Part shown: piece by piece, positions 9,047-18,570 of the stretch
Position numbering within the stretch: position 1 is the stretch's first letter
Layout of the letters: the number at the start of each line of letters is the position of its first letter
Assembly (NCBI RefSeq): GCF_009650765.1
Contig: NZ_CP045740.1
Span: 806,001-870,000 of the forward strand
Direction: 5' to 3'
DNA: 64,000 bases
From: Streptomyces sp. SUK 48
Lineage (GTDB): Bacteria; Actinomycetota; Actinomycetes; Streptomycetales; Streptomycetaceae
Made by a program: the position numbers and the translations under genes
The notes under the pieces: model-generated
What the model was told of the DNA's origin: nothing
Seen by the model: the letters and a program-made list of their open reading frames with translations, nothing else
Database searches by the model: none

Positions 9047-10305
9047 CTGTCTGCTCCTGGAACGGGATTGAGGGTTTTCTGTACGGACCACTGGGTGACC
9101 GGCATGGCCTGTCGCCAGCCGGTGAACCCGCCCACGGGCACGGCGTGTGCCACCGCGAGCCGTACCAGCTCGCCACCGTGGCGGCGGTAGGCGTCGGCGA
9201 GCAGTGCCTCCGACTCCAGCGTGACCGTGTTGGCGACGAGCCTCCCGCCAGGGGACAGTGCCGCCCAGCAGGCGTCCAGCAGGCCGGGGGCGGTGAGTCC
9301 GCCGCCGACGAACACGGCGTGAGGCGCGGGGAGTTCGGCCAACGCGCCGGGAGCGGCACCGGTGACGACCCGAAGCCCCGGCACGCCGAGTCGCTCCGCG
9401 TTGCGGAGGATACGTACGGCACGCGCAGGGTCGCGTTCGACGGTGACGGCCCGGCACGACGGGTGGGTGCGCATCCACTCGATCGCGATGGAGCCCGACC
9501 CGCCACCGACGTCCCACAGGAGTTCGCCGGGAGCGGGGACGAGCGCGCCGAGCGTGGCGGCCCGGACGTGCTTCTTGGTGAGCTGCCCGTCGTGCTCGTA
9601 CGCCTCGTCGGGCAGCCCCGGCACCGCACCGAGTCGCAGGGTGTCCGGTGCCTGGCGGCATTCGACGGCCACGATGTTGAGCGCATCGGCGGACTGCTGC
9701 GTCCGTGCCCAGTCGTCGGCAGTTGTCTCGGCGGTCGTACGTTCGCGGTCGCCGCCGAGCTGTTCCAGGACGCGCATCCGGCTCGGTCCGAAGCCGCGGT
9801 CGCTGAGCAGCGCGGCGACTTCTCCGGGGGTGGTGGCGTCGGCGCCGAGGACGAGGAGGCGCCGGCCGTCGTGCAGGGCGGCGGCGAGGCGGGCGGTGGG
9901 GCGGCCCACCAGCGTGACGACCTCGATGTCCTCCAGCGGCCAACCCAGCCGGGCGGCGGCATAGGACACGGATGACGGGTGGGGCAGGACGCGCAGTGTG
10001 TCGGCTTCCTCGGCGAGCGCGCGTCCGATGCCGTAGAACATCGGGTCGCCGCTGGCCAGAACGGCGATGCGGCGGCCGACGTGGGCGGCGAGCAGGCGGG
10101 GGACGGCGGGGCGCAGGGGCGACGGCCAGGCGACGCGCTCGCCGGCGCACTCGGCAGGCAGCAGATCCAGCTGGCGCGGGCCGCCGATGAGCACCTCGGC
10201 GTGACGCAGTTCCGCACGGGCGGGTTCGGCCAGGCCCTTCCAGCCGTCCGCTCCGATCCCTACGACGGTGACGGCGGAGGACGGGCCTTCTCGGGCGGGG
10301 GTCAC
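9043..10305 (-). CDS. cobL: precorrin-6Y C5,15-methyltransferase (decarboxylating), CbiE-CbiT fusion
   Basis: Bifunctional enzyme of 420 residues that methylates C5 and C15 and decarboxylates the C12 acetate. The N-terminal half is a CbiE-type methylase (VTVVGIGADGWKG, then VLASGDPMFYGIG). The C-terminal half from about residue 225 is a class I Rossmann methyltransferase of the CbiT type, with DVGGGSGSIAIEWMR as the SAM-binding loop. Translation starts at GTG 10305. The first gene of the cobL-cobM unit; no riboswitch was seen in front of it. Confidence 0.94.
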   Translation of the reverse strand: MTPAREGPSSAVTVVGIGADGWKGLAEPARAELRHAEVLIGGPRQLDLLPAECAGERVAWPSPLRPAVPRLLAAHVGRRIAVLASGDPMFYGIGRALAEEADTLRVLPHPSSVSYAAARLGWPLEDIEVVTLVGRPTARLAAALHDGRRLLVLGADATTPGEVAALLSDRGFGPSRMRVLEQLGGDRERTTAETTADDWARTQQSADALNIVAVECRQAPDTLRLGAVPGLPDEAYEHDGQLTKKHVRAATLGALVPAPGELLWDVGGGSGSIAIEWMRTHPSCRAVTVERDPARAVRILRNAERLGVPGLRVVTGAAPGALAELPAPHAVFVGGGLTAPGLLDACWAALSPGGRLVANTVTLESEALLADAYRRHGGELVRLAVAHAVPVGGFTGWRQAMPVTQWSVQKTLNPVPGADR

Positions 10306-10447
10306 TGCTGGCTACCTCGGAGTTCAGGGGGCGACAGGGGCGCACTCTACTAAGCGATCACCCGTGCGACGGAGTCCGGGTTCACATCCGCACGGATCTT
10401 ATTGCACACTGTTCGCAATAACGTAGACGCCGCAGGAAGGGGAGGGC

Positions 10448-11497
10448 ATGGGCTCTCCGATCGTGCTCGGGATCGAGTCGTCGTGTGACGAAACCGGTGC
10501 GGGGCTCGTCAGGGACGGACGCCTGCTCGGGCACGCCGTGGCGTCGAGCATGGACGAGCATGCCCGTTTCGGCGGAGTGGTGCCCGAGATCGCCTCCCGC
10601 GCCCACCTGCACGCCCTGCGCCCGGTGGTGCGTGAGGCACTGGACCAGGCGGGGCTGCGGCTCTCCGACGTCGGAGCGGTCGCCGTGACCACGGGCCCGG
10701 GGCTGTCCGGCGCCCTGCAGGTGGGCCTCGCAGGAGCGAAGGGCATCGCCTACGCGCTCGGCGTCCCGCTCTACGGCGTGCACCACCTGGCCGGTCATGT
10801 CGCCGCCGACACCCTGGAGCACGGCCCGCTGCCCGACCCCTGCATGGTGCTGATCGTCTCCGGCGGCCACACCTCGCTGCTCCTCGTGCGCGACCTGGCC
10901 CGCGACCCGATCACCCACCTCGGCGACACCCTCGACGACGCCGCCGGGGAGTGCTTCGACAAGGTCGCCCGGGTCTTCGGCCTGCCGTACCCCGGCGGTC
11001 CGGCCATCGACCGTGCCGCCCGCGAGGGCGATCCACGCGCCGTCGCCTTCCCTCGCCCTCTCCCGGGCTCCTACGACTTCTCCTTCTCCGGGTTGAAGAC
11101 GGCGGCGGCCCGCTGGGCCGAGTCCCACGCCGGGCGCGAACTACCCGTCCACGACGGGGCCGCATCGCTACAGGAGGCGGTCGCCGACGTCCTGACCCGC
11201 AAGGCGGTTGCCGCCTGCACGGAGCACGGCGTCGGCACGCTGGTCGTCGTCGGCGGGGTCGCCGCGAACTCGCGTGTGCGGTCGCTGGCCGAGGAACGGT
11301 GCCGGGCTGCCGGGATCGCACTGCGGGTGCCGCCGCTGCGGCTGTGCACGGACAACGGCGCGATGATCGCGGCCGTCGGCGATCTCCTCGTACGGGCCGG
11401 GGCAGAGCCGGCACCGCTGGACGTGTCGATCGACCCGTCGGCACCGCTGGAGTACGCGGCCCTGCATCCGGTCGCGGCCGGAGCGGTGGCGGCGTGA
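10448..11497 (+). CDS. tsaD: tRNA N6-adenosine threonylcarbamoyltransferase (TsaD-like)
   Basis: ASKHA-fold protein of 349 residues of the Kae1/TsaD family, which transfers threonylcarbamoyl to A37 of ANN-decoding tRNAs. Family features are all present: [12 protein letters not shown] at the N-terminus, [12 protein letters not shown], the metal-binding VHHLAGHVA (about residues 112-119), VSGGHTSL and TDNGAMIA near the C-terminus. It heads an operon with a GNAT gene (GTGA overlap) and alaS. The usual partners tsaB, tsaE and alr are absent, so this may be a second copy; that cannot be confirmed from the window alone. Confidence 0.93.
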   Translation: MGSPIVLGIESSCDETGAGLVRDGRLLGHAVASSMDEHARFGGVVPEIASRAHLHALRPVVREALDQAGLRLSDVGAVAVTTGPGLSGALQVGLAGAKGIAYALGVPLYGVHHLAGHVAADTLEHGPLPDPCMVLIVSGGHTSLLLVRDLARDPITHLGDTLDDAAGECFDKVARVFGLPYPGGPAIDRAAREGDPRAVAFPRPLPGSYDFSFSGLKTAAARWAESHAGRELPVHDGAASLQEAVADVLTRKAVAACTEHGVGTLVVVGGVAANSRVRSLAEERCRAAGIALRVPPLRLCTDNGAMIAAVGDLLVRAGAEPAPLDVSIDPSAPLEYAALHPVAAGAVAA

Positions 11498-12063
11498 CGG
11501 AGATCCGTGTCGTCCCGTACGACGCTCTCCTGCCATACAGCGCGGCCCTGCGCTCCGTCTACGCCGACGCGTTCTGCGCTCCGCCCTGGAACGAGGACCA
11601 GGAGAGGGCGGATGCGTTCGTCGCACGGCTCGGCTCGGACATACGGCGTCCGGGATTCACGGCCGCACTCGCCTTCGACGGACCGGACGTCGTGGGTTTC
11701 GCCACCGCCTGGGCCACACCCACCCCCTTCCCGATCGACCGTTGCTATCCGCAAGCGGCCGCCGGCCTGGGCCCGCGCCGCACCGAGGAGTGGCTCTGCG
11801 GCGCCCGCGAGATCGACGAACTCGCCGTCCGTTCCACCGCCCGCGGCACCGGGATCGCGGCCGGTCTCCTTCAAGCGGTGACCGAGGACGCCCCGGACGG
11901 CCGCGTCTGGCTGCTCACCTCGCTCCGGTCGACCCGGGCCATGGCCTTCTACCGTCGCCAGGGCTGGTCCCAGGCCACCCATCCCTCACCCGACGGGCAT
12001 GGCATCGCGGTCTTCCTCGGCCCCCGCCACCCCGCCCGAACCCTGGCCGTCCAGCCCCTGTAG
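11494..12063 (+). CDS. GNAT-family N-acetyltransferase
   Basis: Acetyltransferase of 189 residues. The acetyl-CoA loop [14 protein letters not shown] lies about two thirds along the chain, followed by [21 protein letters not shown], the usual C-terminal strand and helix of the fold. The GTG at 11494 overlaps the tsaD stop, and alaS begins 16 bp downstream. RimI-type GNATs often travel with tsaD, but this sequence is longer and is not clearly RimI; the substrate is unknown. The much longer open frame from 10951 is a tsaD shadow. Confidence 0.88.
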   Translation: MTEIRVVPYDALLPYSAALRSVYADAFCAPPWNEDQERADAFVARLGSDIRRPGFTAALAFDGPDVVGFATAWATPTPFPIDRCYPQAAAGLGPRRTEEWLCGAREIDELAVRSTARGTGIAAGLLQAVTEDAPDGRVWLLTSLRSTRAMAFYRRQGWSQATHPSPDGHGIAVFLGPRHPARTLAVQPL

Positions 12064-12078
12064 CCACCCGGAGTCCCC

Positions 12079-14733
12079 GTGCGCACCGCCGAGATCCGCC
12101 GCCGTTTCCTCGACTTCTTCGCCGAGCGCGGTCACACCGTCGTCCCCAGCGCCCCGTTGCCCACGCCTGACCCGACGTTGCTCTTCGTCAACGCGGGCAT
12201 GGTGCCCTTCAAGCCGTACCTCACGGGCGAAGCGCCGGCGCCGTGGCCGCGGGCGACGAGCGTGCAGAAGTGCGTGCGCACCCTGGACATCGAGGAAGTC
12301 GGCCGCACCACCCGGCACGGCTCCTTCTTCCAGATGAACGGCAACTTCTCCCTCGGCGACTACTTCAAGGAGGAGGCCATCTCCTTCGCCTGGGAGCTGT
12401 CCACCTCGCCGGTGGCCGAGGGCGGCTACGGTCTGGATCCGGACCGGATCTGGGTGACCGTGCACCACACCGACGACGAATCCCGCGGCATGTGGCGGCG
12501 GATCGCCGGCCTGCCCGACGAGCGGATCGTGGCACGCGGCGACGAGGACAACTTCTGGTCCATGGGCGTGCCTGGTCCGTGCGGTCCCTGCTCGGAGCTC
12601 TACTACGACCGCGGTCCCACGCTCGGCCGCGCGGGCGGCCCGGCGGTCGACGAAGACCGGTACATGGAGTTCTGGAACCTCGTTTTCATGCAGTACGAAC
12701 GTGGCGAAGGCCCCGGCAAGTCGGGCTATCCGATCCTCGGCGAACTCCCCCGCCGCAACATCGACACCGGCATGGGCCTGGAACGCATGGCCACCCTGCT
12801 CCAGGGCGTCGACAACCTCTACGAGATCGACGAGACCCGGCCGGTCCTCGACCGGGCCGCCGCACTGGCCGGTGTGCGCTACGGAGCCGGCACCGAGGCC
12901 GACATACGCCTGCGGGTGGTCGCCGACCACATCCGCACCGCCTTGATGCTGCTCGCCGACGACGTCTCCCCCGGCAACGAGGGCCGCGGCTACGTTCTGC
13001 GCCGCATCCTGCGCCGGGCTGTGCGCTCGATGCGCCAACTCGGCTACCAGGACCCGGTGCTGCCGGAACTGCTGGCCGTGGCCCGGGGCTGCATGGCGCC
13101 CAGCTACCCGGAGGTCGCCGACACCTACGGCCGGATCGTCGACCGGGCGGCCGGCGAGGAGGACGCCTTCCGCGCGACCCTGCGCCAGGGAACGACCGTC
13201 CTGGACACGGCCGTGGCCGAGGTCAAGTCGGGCGGCGGTCGCCGACTGCCCGGCGCGAAGGCGTTCCTGCTGCACGACACGTACGGCTTCCCGATCGACC
13301 TCACGTTGGAGATGGCGGCCGAACAGGGCGTGGAGGTCGACCGCGAGGGCTTCACCGCGCTGATGCGCGAGCAACGCGAACGCGCGCGAGCCGACGCCCG
13401 CGCCCGCAAGTCGGGCGGCACGACGGACACGGCGGTCCTGCGTGGTGTCCTGGACGAACACGGTCCGACCGACTGGCGGGCGTGGGACACCCTGACCACT
13501 CGGTCCCGTGTTCTCGCCCTGCTGACCGATTCCGGCCCGGTCCCGGTGGCGGGTGAGGGAGAGATCGTGACCGCGATCCTGGACCGCACCCCGTTCTACG
13601 CCGAGTCCGGCGGTCAGGACAGCGACGCCGGCCATCTCTCCGGCCCGTCCGTGGCGGCTGAAGTCCTGGACGTACAGCGCCCGCTGCCCGGTCTCGTGGT
13701 TCACCAGGTGCGCGTCACGGCAGGTGAACTAGCGGTCGGTGACGAGGTGACGGCGGCCGTGGATCCCGAGTGGCGGCTCGGCGCCCGCCAGGCCCATTCC
13801 GGCACCCACGTCCTGCACGCGGCCCTGCGCCAGATACTCGGCCCCACCGCCCTGCAGTCCGGCTCCTACAACCGCCCCGGCTATCTTCGCCTTGACTTCC
13901 CCTGGCGGGGCGCAGTGTCCTCGTCCGTCCGGAGCGAGATCGAAGAGGCCGCCAACCAGGCCCTGCGCCGCGATCTGCCGGTCGGCGTCCGCTGGACGAC
14001 CCTGCCGGAGGCGAAGGAACTGGGCGCTCTCGCCCTCTTCGACGAGACCTACGGCGAGAAGGTCCGCGTCGTCGAAATCGGCGGCGCGTGGTCACGGGAG
14101 CTGTGCGGCGGCACGCATGTCGAGCACGCCTCGCAGATCGGTGTCGTAGCGCTGACCTCGGAGTCCTCGGTCGGTGCGGGCATGCGCCGCCTGGAGGCCG
14201 CCGTCGGCGTCGAAGGCTTCGGCTACCTGGCCCGCGAACGCGACCTCGTTGCCCGCATCGCCGAGCAGATACAGGCGCCGCGCACCGAACTCCCCGACCG
14301 CATCGCCGGGCTGCTGGAGCGGCTGAAGTGGGCCGACCGTGAGAACCAGCGGCTGCGGCAGGCCGCCACACGCGCACGCGCCGCCGAACTGGTACACGGT
14401 GCACGGGATTCGGACGGAGTCCTGGTGGTGACCGCGACCACGGACGGTGACACGGACGACGCGAGGACGCTGGCCGCCGCCGTCCGCGATCTGCTTCCCG
14501 CGCAGCGCCCTGGGGTTGTAGTGATCGGTACCGCCTCGGACGGCAAGGCGACCCTGGTGGCCGCCGTCAACTCGGCCGCCGACTCGTCGGGACTGCACGC
14601 CGGGCGAATGGTCAAGCGGCTCCTGAACGGCAAGGGTGGCGGCTCGGCACAACTGGCGCAGGGCGGGGGCCTGTCGGCAGATCGCCTGGGGCACGTCCTG
14701 GCGTCCGTGCCGACAACTCTCGGCAAAATGTAA
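12079..14733 (+). CDS. alaS: alanyl-tRNA synthetase
   Basis: Class II aminoacyl-tRNA synthetase of 884 residues, full length. The N-terminal part has the motif 2 region VRTLDIEEVGRTTRHGSFF, and FSLGDYFKEEAI. The editing domain carries HSGTH (from about residue 573) and CGGTH (about 675-679), the zinc-site residues. The C-terminal C-Ala domain ends in GGGSAQLAQGGG. Start is GTG 12079 with GGAG 7 bases upstream. Streptomyces normally keep housekeeping alaS next to a ruvX-type gene, not tsaD, so this may be a second synthetase, for example for stress or resistance. Nothing in the active-site blocks looks damaged. Confidence 0.95.
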   Translation: MRTAEIRRRFLDFFAERGHTVVPSAPLPTPDPTLLFVNAGMVPFKPYLTGEAPAPWPRATSVQKCVRTLDIEEVGRTTRHGSFFQMNGNFSLGDYFKEEAISFAWELSTSPVAEGGYGLDPDRIWVTVHHTDDESRGMWRRIAGLPDERIVARGDEDNFWSMGVPGPCGPCSELYYDRGPTLGRAGGPAVDEDRYMEFWNLVFMQYERGEGPGKSGYPILGELPRRNIDTGMGLERMATLLQGVDNLYEIDETRPVLDRAAALAGVRYGAGTEADIRLRVVADHIRTALMLLADDVSPGNEGRGYVLRRILRRAVRSMRQLGYQDPVLPELLAVARGCMAPSYPEVADTYGRIVDRAAGEEDAFRATLRQGTTVLDTAVAEVKSGGGRRLPGAKAFLLHDTYGFPIDLTLEMAAEQGVEVDREGFTALMREQRERARADARARKSGGTTDTAVLRGVLDEHGPTDWRAWDTLTTRSRVLALLTDSGPVPVAGEGEIVTAILDRTPFYAESGGQDSDAGHLSGPSVAAEVLDVQRPLPGLVVHQVRVTAGELAVGDEVTAAVDPEWRLGARQAHSGTHVLHAALRQILGPTALQSGSYNRPGYLRLDFPWRGAVSSSVRSEIEEAANQALRRDLPVGVRWTTLPEAKELGALALFDETYGEKVRVVEIGGAWSRELCGGTHVEHASQIGVVALTSESSVGAGMRRLEAAVGVEGFGYLARERDLVARIAEQIQAPRTELPDRIAGLLERLKWADRENQRLRQAATRARAAELVHGARDSDGVLVVTATTDGDTDDARTLAAAVRDLLPAQRPGVVVIGTASDGKATLVAAVNSAADSSGLHAGRMVKRLLNGKGGGSAQLAQGGGLSADRLGHVLASVPTTLGKM

Positions 14734-14814
14734 GGTGTTGCCCCCCACCTCCGTTCGAGCGAATGCGCGGCCGAACGCGACAACTCACTCGCGCGTAAGG
14801 GCACGAATACCCGC

Positions 14815-15147
14815 ATGACCGTTACCGTTCAGGTCGATACGACCCGCCCCGTGACCACCCTCATCAACGTCTTCACCGTCTTCCCCGACCGCCAGGACGA
14901 GCTGATCAAGCTGCTCGCCCGTGCGACCGAGGAGACCATGAAGCACCAGCCGGGCTTCGTCTGCGCCAACTTCCACGCCTCCCTCGACGGCGAACGCGTG
15001 ATCAACTACGCCCAGTGGGAGACCGAGGAGCACTACAGGGCGATGCTCGACAACCCCGAGGCCCGCGTCCACATGGACCAAGCAGCCAAGATCGCGACAG
15101 ACGTGCAGCCCCGGCTCTTCTCGGTCAAGTCGGTCCATCCACGCTAG
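14815..15147 (+). CDS. ABM-domain (antibiotic biosynthesis monooxygenase-like) protein
   Basis: Small protein of 110 residues with a single dimeric alpha/beta-barrel ABM domain. The pattern FTVFPDRQDELIKLL, then KHQPGFVCANFHASLDGERVINY and WETEEHYRAM is characteristic. Members include cofactor-free quinone monooxygenases and stress proteins; the substrate cannot be told. It lies 81 bp after alaS on the same strand, possibly its own transcription unit. No RBS stronger than GGGCAC is visible. Confidence 0.85.
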   Translation: MTVTVQVDTTRPVTTLINVFTVFPDRQDELIKLLARATEETMKHQPGFVCANFHASLDGERVINYAQWETEEHYRAMLDNPEARVHMDQAAKIATDVQPRLFSVKSVHPR

Positions 15148-15225
15148 CGGCCGGTTCCCACGGTGCTTCTGGTGCTGCCCCGTGCAACCCGGGCAGTTCT
15201 TCCCGCAGGTTCGGGTCGCTACTGA

Positions 15226-15800
15226 TCAGGACGGCAGGTCACCATCACCATCGGTACCAGCGGTCGCGGCCTCCGCCAGCGTTGGTGGCAGAAGGCGAGC
15301 CAGTCGTCGGCGGGTCGAGGCCAGCCCTCCGTTGCCCAGCCGCAGCGCGGGCAGGCTGCTCCACTTCCCGTCCGGGCCGTCGGCGAGCTCCAGGCTGCCG
15401 TCGCCGGCCGGCCTGTAGAAGCTTGTGAACCGGTCCCGCTTGGCGGCCGGCACCTCGAAACCGGTGTCCACCATGCCCAGCGGCTCGAATATCCGTTCCG
15501 TCAGGAACTCCGGCAGCGGCTGTCCGGTGACCCGCGAACCCAGTACACCCTGCAGTACGGAGCAGGTGGCGTCCAGCGAGGCGCCGCCCGGTTGGTACAG
15601 CAGCGGGATGCGGCCGAGCGCCGCCATCCACTCGTCGGCCGATGGGAAGTTGCTCGGCACCCGGCCGTCCTTTTGCACCGTGAACAACGCCCGCCGGCAG
15701 TGTGAAGTCGGAGGAGAATCCGTACCCGGCCTAGGAGGCCAGCGCGTCGAACACGGTGATGGGCCGGGCAGCCGGCACCACATCGTCCACCGGGCTCGCC
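15226..15800 (-). pseudogene. broken beta-lactamase-family serine hydrolase
   Basis: Remnant of a class C beta-lactamase/esterase-type gene. The readable parts are, in minus-strand order, VDDVVPAARPITVFDALAS, a stop codon, then in another frame FTVQKDGRVPSNFPSADEW and VTGQPLPEFLTERIFEPLGM followed by DTGFEVP and GNGGLAST. The N-terminal half with the S-x-x-K nucleophile is missing, and a frameshift and an in-frame stop separate the two pieces. Its upstream end is fused to an IS110-family remnant, the likely cause of the truncation. Confidence 0.75.
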
Positions 15801-16515
15801 GGCGTGCGCGGATGATCTCACGTCCAACCTTGCCCTCCTGACTCCGGCGTTCGTAGTACGCCGGATGCGGGGGGCGTGGCACAGTCGGGTGAACACGATG
15901 CGCTGCAGGGCCGCGTTCGCCTGGCGGTCGCCACCGTAGTTGAGCCGACGCCTGCTCCTACGGCCAGAGGAATACTCGATGGGGCTGACCCCGCGGGCAG
16001 CAAAGGAAGCCTCGGTGGCCAGCCGCTCAGTGTTGTCTCCCATGATGATCAGCAACATGACGGCGCTGTCCGGACCGATGCCCACCGGTACGAGTAGCTC
16101 CGGGGCCTGGTGTTCGACGCGCTGGGTCAGGCGTTGGTTCAGCTCATCGATCTGCCCGGAGAGCTGTTCGATGCGCCCGGCGAGCATTCTCAGGGTCATG
16201 TGGGTGGTCTGGGCCACCGCGCCCGAGCGCTGTGCACCGGACCGTCGCCGGACTTGGCCCGGGCCCGGGCGCAGCCACTGAGCACGGCCCGTGCAGCAGC
16301 CTGTGCGGCGAGCGGGTCGGACTGCCCCGACAGCCGACGGGCCGAGTGGTCCGGCCGGTTCTCCTCGTACACCTGGACCTGCTGAGCCAGCAGGTAGCGG
16401 GACAGGCCCGCTCCGAAAGCACCGATGCCCTGCACACCACCCGGCGCACCGTCCCCGCTTGCGCGGCCAAGCGCCCTGGCAGCTTTGCTGACGGCCGTAT
16501 CCCTGGCCACGCCCG
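15795..16515 (-). pseudogene. IS110-family transposase remnant
   Basis: Decayed DEDD transposase of the IS110/IS116 group on the minus strand, spread over several frames. Recognisable pieces are GIGAFGAGLSRYLLAQQVQV, then SDPLAAQAAARAVLSG, ELLVPVGIGPDSAVMLLIIM with GDNTERLATEASFAARG, and LNYGGDRQANAALQRIVFTR, ending with EGKVGREIIRARRR. At least two frameshifts are needed to join them and the N-terminal catalytic segment is missing. No terminal repeats were identified. Confidence 0.75.
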
Positions 16516-16800
16516 CCGGGCCACCTGAGCCGCCGGCCGCGAACGAGCATCAGAATGGCGCATCCGCGGTACCACCGGATGGCATCGGACCTGGCAGTAC
16601 ACCTACGGGAAGCGGCAGGTTGGTCACCACGTACTGGTTCAAGATCTAGCGTTTGGGTGTTTCCGCAGGTCAGAGCCCTGATCGTCGCCTCCAGGTCAGC
16701 AAAAGGTCAGCATCGGGCCGGGTGGTGTCCGGCTTGCTGACCTGCACTCGTGGCAAGGGCCTGCTGTGCCGCCCGGCGCCCTGCTCGGAAGGCTTGATAC

Positions 16801-17937
16801 GTGGCTCGACAGCTCGCTCGTGGGATGGGGTCGTTCTTCAAGGAGTGCGGTTGTTCCAGGCCGACCCGTTGCTCGCACCCATACACGATTCGGTTCAGGG
16901 ACGCTCTCGGTAGGCAGCGTGAAGAGGCGGGTTTCGGCACGCAGGACGACGCGATCGAGCGCCTTACGCAGATCTATGCGGAGAAAAAGAAAACGGCGCC
17001 GTCCGTTGCCGAGGCCCGCCGGGAACTCGGTCACCAGACGGTCGCGGAATACGCGAAGCAGTGGCGGCCGCGGCAGCGGAGGATGACGGAGTACTCCACG
17101 GGCTGGCACGTCGACAGCTCCATCAACGTGCACATCATCCCTCGTCTCGGATCAAGGACGCTGAACTCTGTCACGCCGATCGTGGTCGAGCGTTTCCTGG
17201 ACGAGTTGGAGGCCGATGGGGTGGGCCGCGGGAACCAGGTGAACATCTTCCGCACTCTGAAGGCGATATTGCGGGACGCCTATGGCAAGGGGGCCATGGC
17301 GGACGATCCTGTGAAGGGGGTCCAGGAGCCGGAGTACGTCCGCCAGAAGGTGGTCATCCCGTCCCTCGACTATGTGAAGAAGGCGCTGACTGCCGCTGAT
17401 GAGTATCTCGCGCTGGAGATCGTCATGATGGTGGGCTGCGGTTTGCGAAACGGGGAGGCCCGGGCAGTGAACGTCAACAACATTGTGGCGGATGACGTCT
17501 ACCGGGTGCATGAGCAGATCCACTCCAACACGCACAGGCCAGCGAAGCTGAAGCACCGCAAGGCGGGGGAGTTCCGGGAGGTTCCTCTGCCGCGCTCGGT
17601 GCGGGAAGCGATGGAGCGGTTTGAGGAGAAGTACGGCACCACACGGGATGGCTATCTCCTGCGCGGCCCGAGCGGCTACTACACCGAGCCGATGGAACGC
17701 CGCCGTGTGCAGAAGCTCTTCAAGGACCTCCCCGCGGAGGAGGGTGTCGGCATGTACAGCTTCCGGCACTACTTCGCCTCGAACGCGCTCGGCCACGGGA
17801 TACCGATCACCGATGTGGCGGAATGGATGGGGCACAAGTCCATTGAGGAGACGTATCGGACCTACCGGCACCTGATGCCGGGAAGCATCACGAAGGCGGC
17901 CCGCATTCTCGACGCCGGCCTGTGGGAGGCGGCTTGA
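16801..17937 (+). CDS. tyrosine site-specific integrase
   Basis: Phage/ICE-type tyrosine recombinase of 378 residues, starting at GTG 16801. An N-terminal arm-binding region (residues 1-75) with Cys-rich CGCSRPTRCSHP precedes a core-binding SAM-like domain and the catalytic domain. Catalytic residues by position are Arg in GCGLRNGEAR (about 216), the box II variant YSFRH (about 319-323, usually HxLRH), His in WMGHKS (about 344) and Tyr near TYRTYRH (about 354). It marks an integrated or formerly integrated element; no tRNA or att core was recognised nearby. A strong hairpin follows 240 bp downstream. Confidence 0.92.
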   Translation: MARQLARGMGSFFKECGCSRPTRCSHPYTIRFRDALGRQREEAGFGTQDDAIERLTQIYAEKKKTAPSVAEARRELGHQTVAEYAKQWRPRQRRMTEYSTGWHVDSSINVHIIPRLGSRTLNSVTPIVVERFLDELEADGVGRGNQVNIFRTLKAILRDAYGKGAMADDPVKGVQEPEYVRQKVVIPSLDYVKKALTAADEYLALEIVMMVGCGLRNGEARAVNVNNIVADDVYRVHEQIHSNTHRPAKLKHRKAGEFREVPLPRSVREAMERFEEKYGTTRDGYLLRGPSGYYTEPMERRRVQKLFKDLPAEEGVGMYSFRHYFASNALGHGIPITDVAEWMGHKSIEETYRTYRHLMPGSITKAARILDAGLWEAA

Positions 17938-18094
17938 GGCTGCAGCGAAGCCTGTGGGGGCTGCTCTCCGGGTCGGGCTGCAACGGCACCACATGGCACA
18001 GGTTGTAGAGACCGTCTTCTGGCGTCCATGTCGGTCCAGGGCGGGCGCGTAAGAGCAGGTCAGGGCATCGAGTCCGGGGGAGTCGGTGTAGTTG

Positions 18095-18124
18095 GTGACA
18101 GACGTGTGACAGCGCCTGTGACAG
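18095..18124 (+). repeat. three direct GTGACAG repeats
   Basis: GTGACAG occurs at 18095, 18106 and 18118, spaced 11 and 12 bp, about one helical turn, just downstream of the integrase. This phasing suits a DNA-binding protein such as an integrase arm site or excisionase site. Function is not shown. Confidence 0.5.
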
Positions 18125-18173
18125 AGCAAGGCCGCGCCGGGGAGCGTGCTGGCGGGGCCTCTGCCGGAGCCAC

Positions 18174-18215
18174 GAGACGAAGCTCCACCGGAGCACTCCG
18201 GTGGGGCTTCGTCTC
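18174..18215. terminator. strong hairpin, probable terminator
   Basis: A 19-bp stem (18174-18192 with 18197-18215, one G-T type mismatch) and a GCAC loop. No T-tract follows, as is usual in high-GC actinomycetes. It lies between the integrase and the next plus-strand gene and could serve both directions. Confidence 0.65.
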
Positions 18216-18570
18216 GAGCTCGACTGTGCTTGCGCGCATGACGCGCTCGGCTCCTCATGCAGTTCGTGTTCCTGCGATGCGCTCGGGGACGCTGGATTTG
18301 CGATCGCAGCCAGCAAGACAGGGATCATCCGTGAGGCGACGCGGGCCCCGGGGAAGCCGGGTGGGTCCTGCCGTGTGGTGGGTTGATGCAGTGTGCCCTG
18401 CTCGGGCGGGCTCAGCGGTATGCCGGCTGTCGGTGGATGCGTGACGTCGTGGCCACCGTTGATGCTGCCGTGACGAAACCGGACTTGGTCGTACGTGCCG
18501 GACGTTCTGCGGTGACAGGGCACAATAGTCCGCACGCGGTGGCTGGGGGAGCGGCTCTGGGGAGGGCGTC

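Larger units (their letters stand above)
17938..18570. other. non-coding interval after integrase
   Basis: Apart from the GTGACAG repeats and the hairpin listed separately, I see no gene here. The open frames on both strands have no recognisable content. Confidence 0.5.

Noticed and set aside
11071..13704. Minus-strand open frames of 303 and 572 codons
   Set aside because: Antisense to tsaD, GNAT and alaS, which have clear families.
16600..16800. tRNA gene or att core next to the integrase
   Set aside because: No cloverleaf or matching 3' fragment found by eye on either side.
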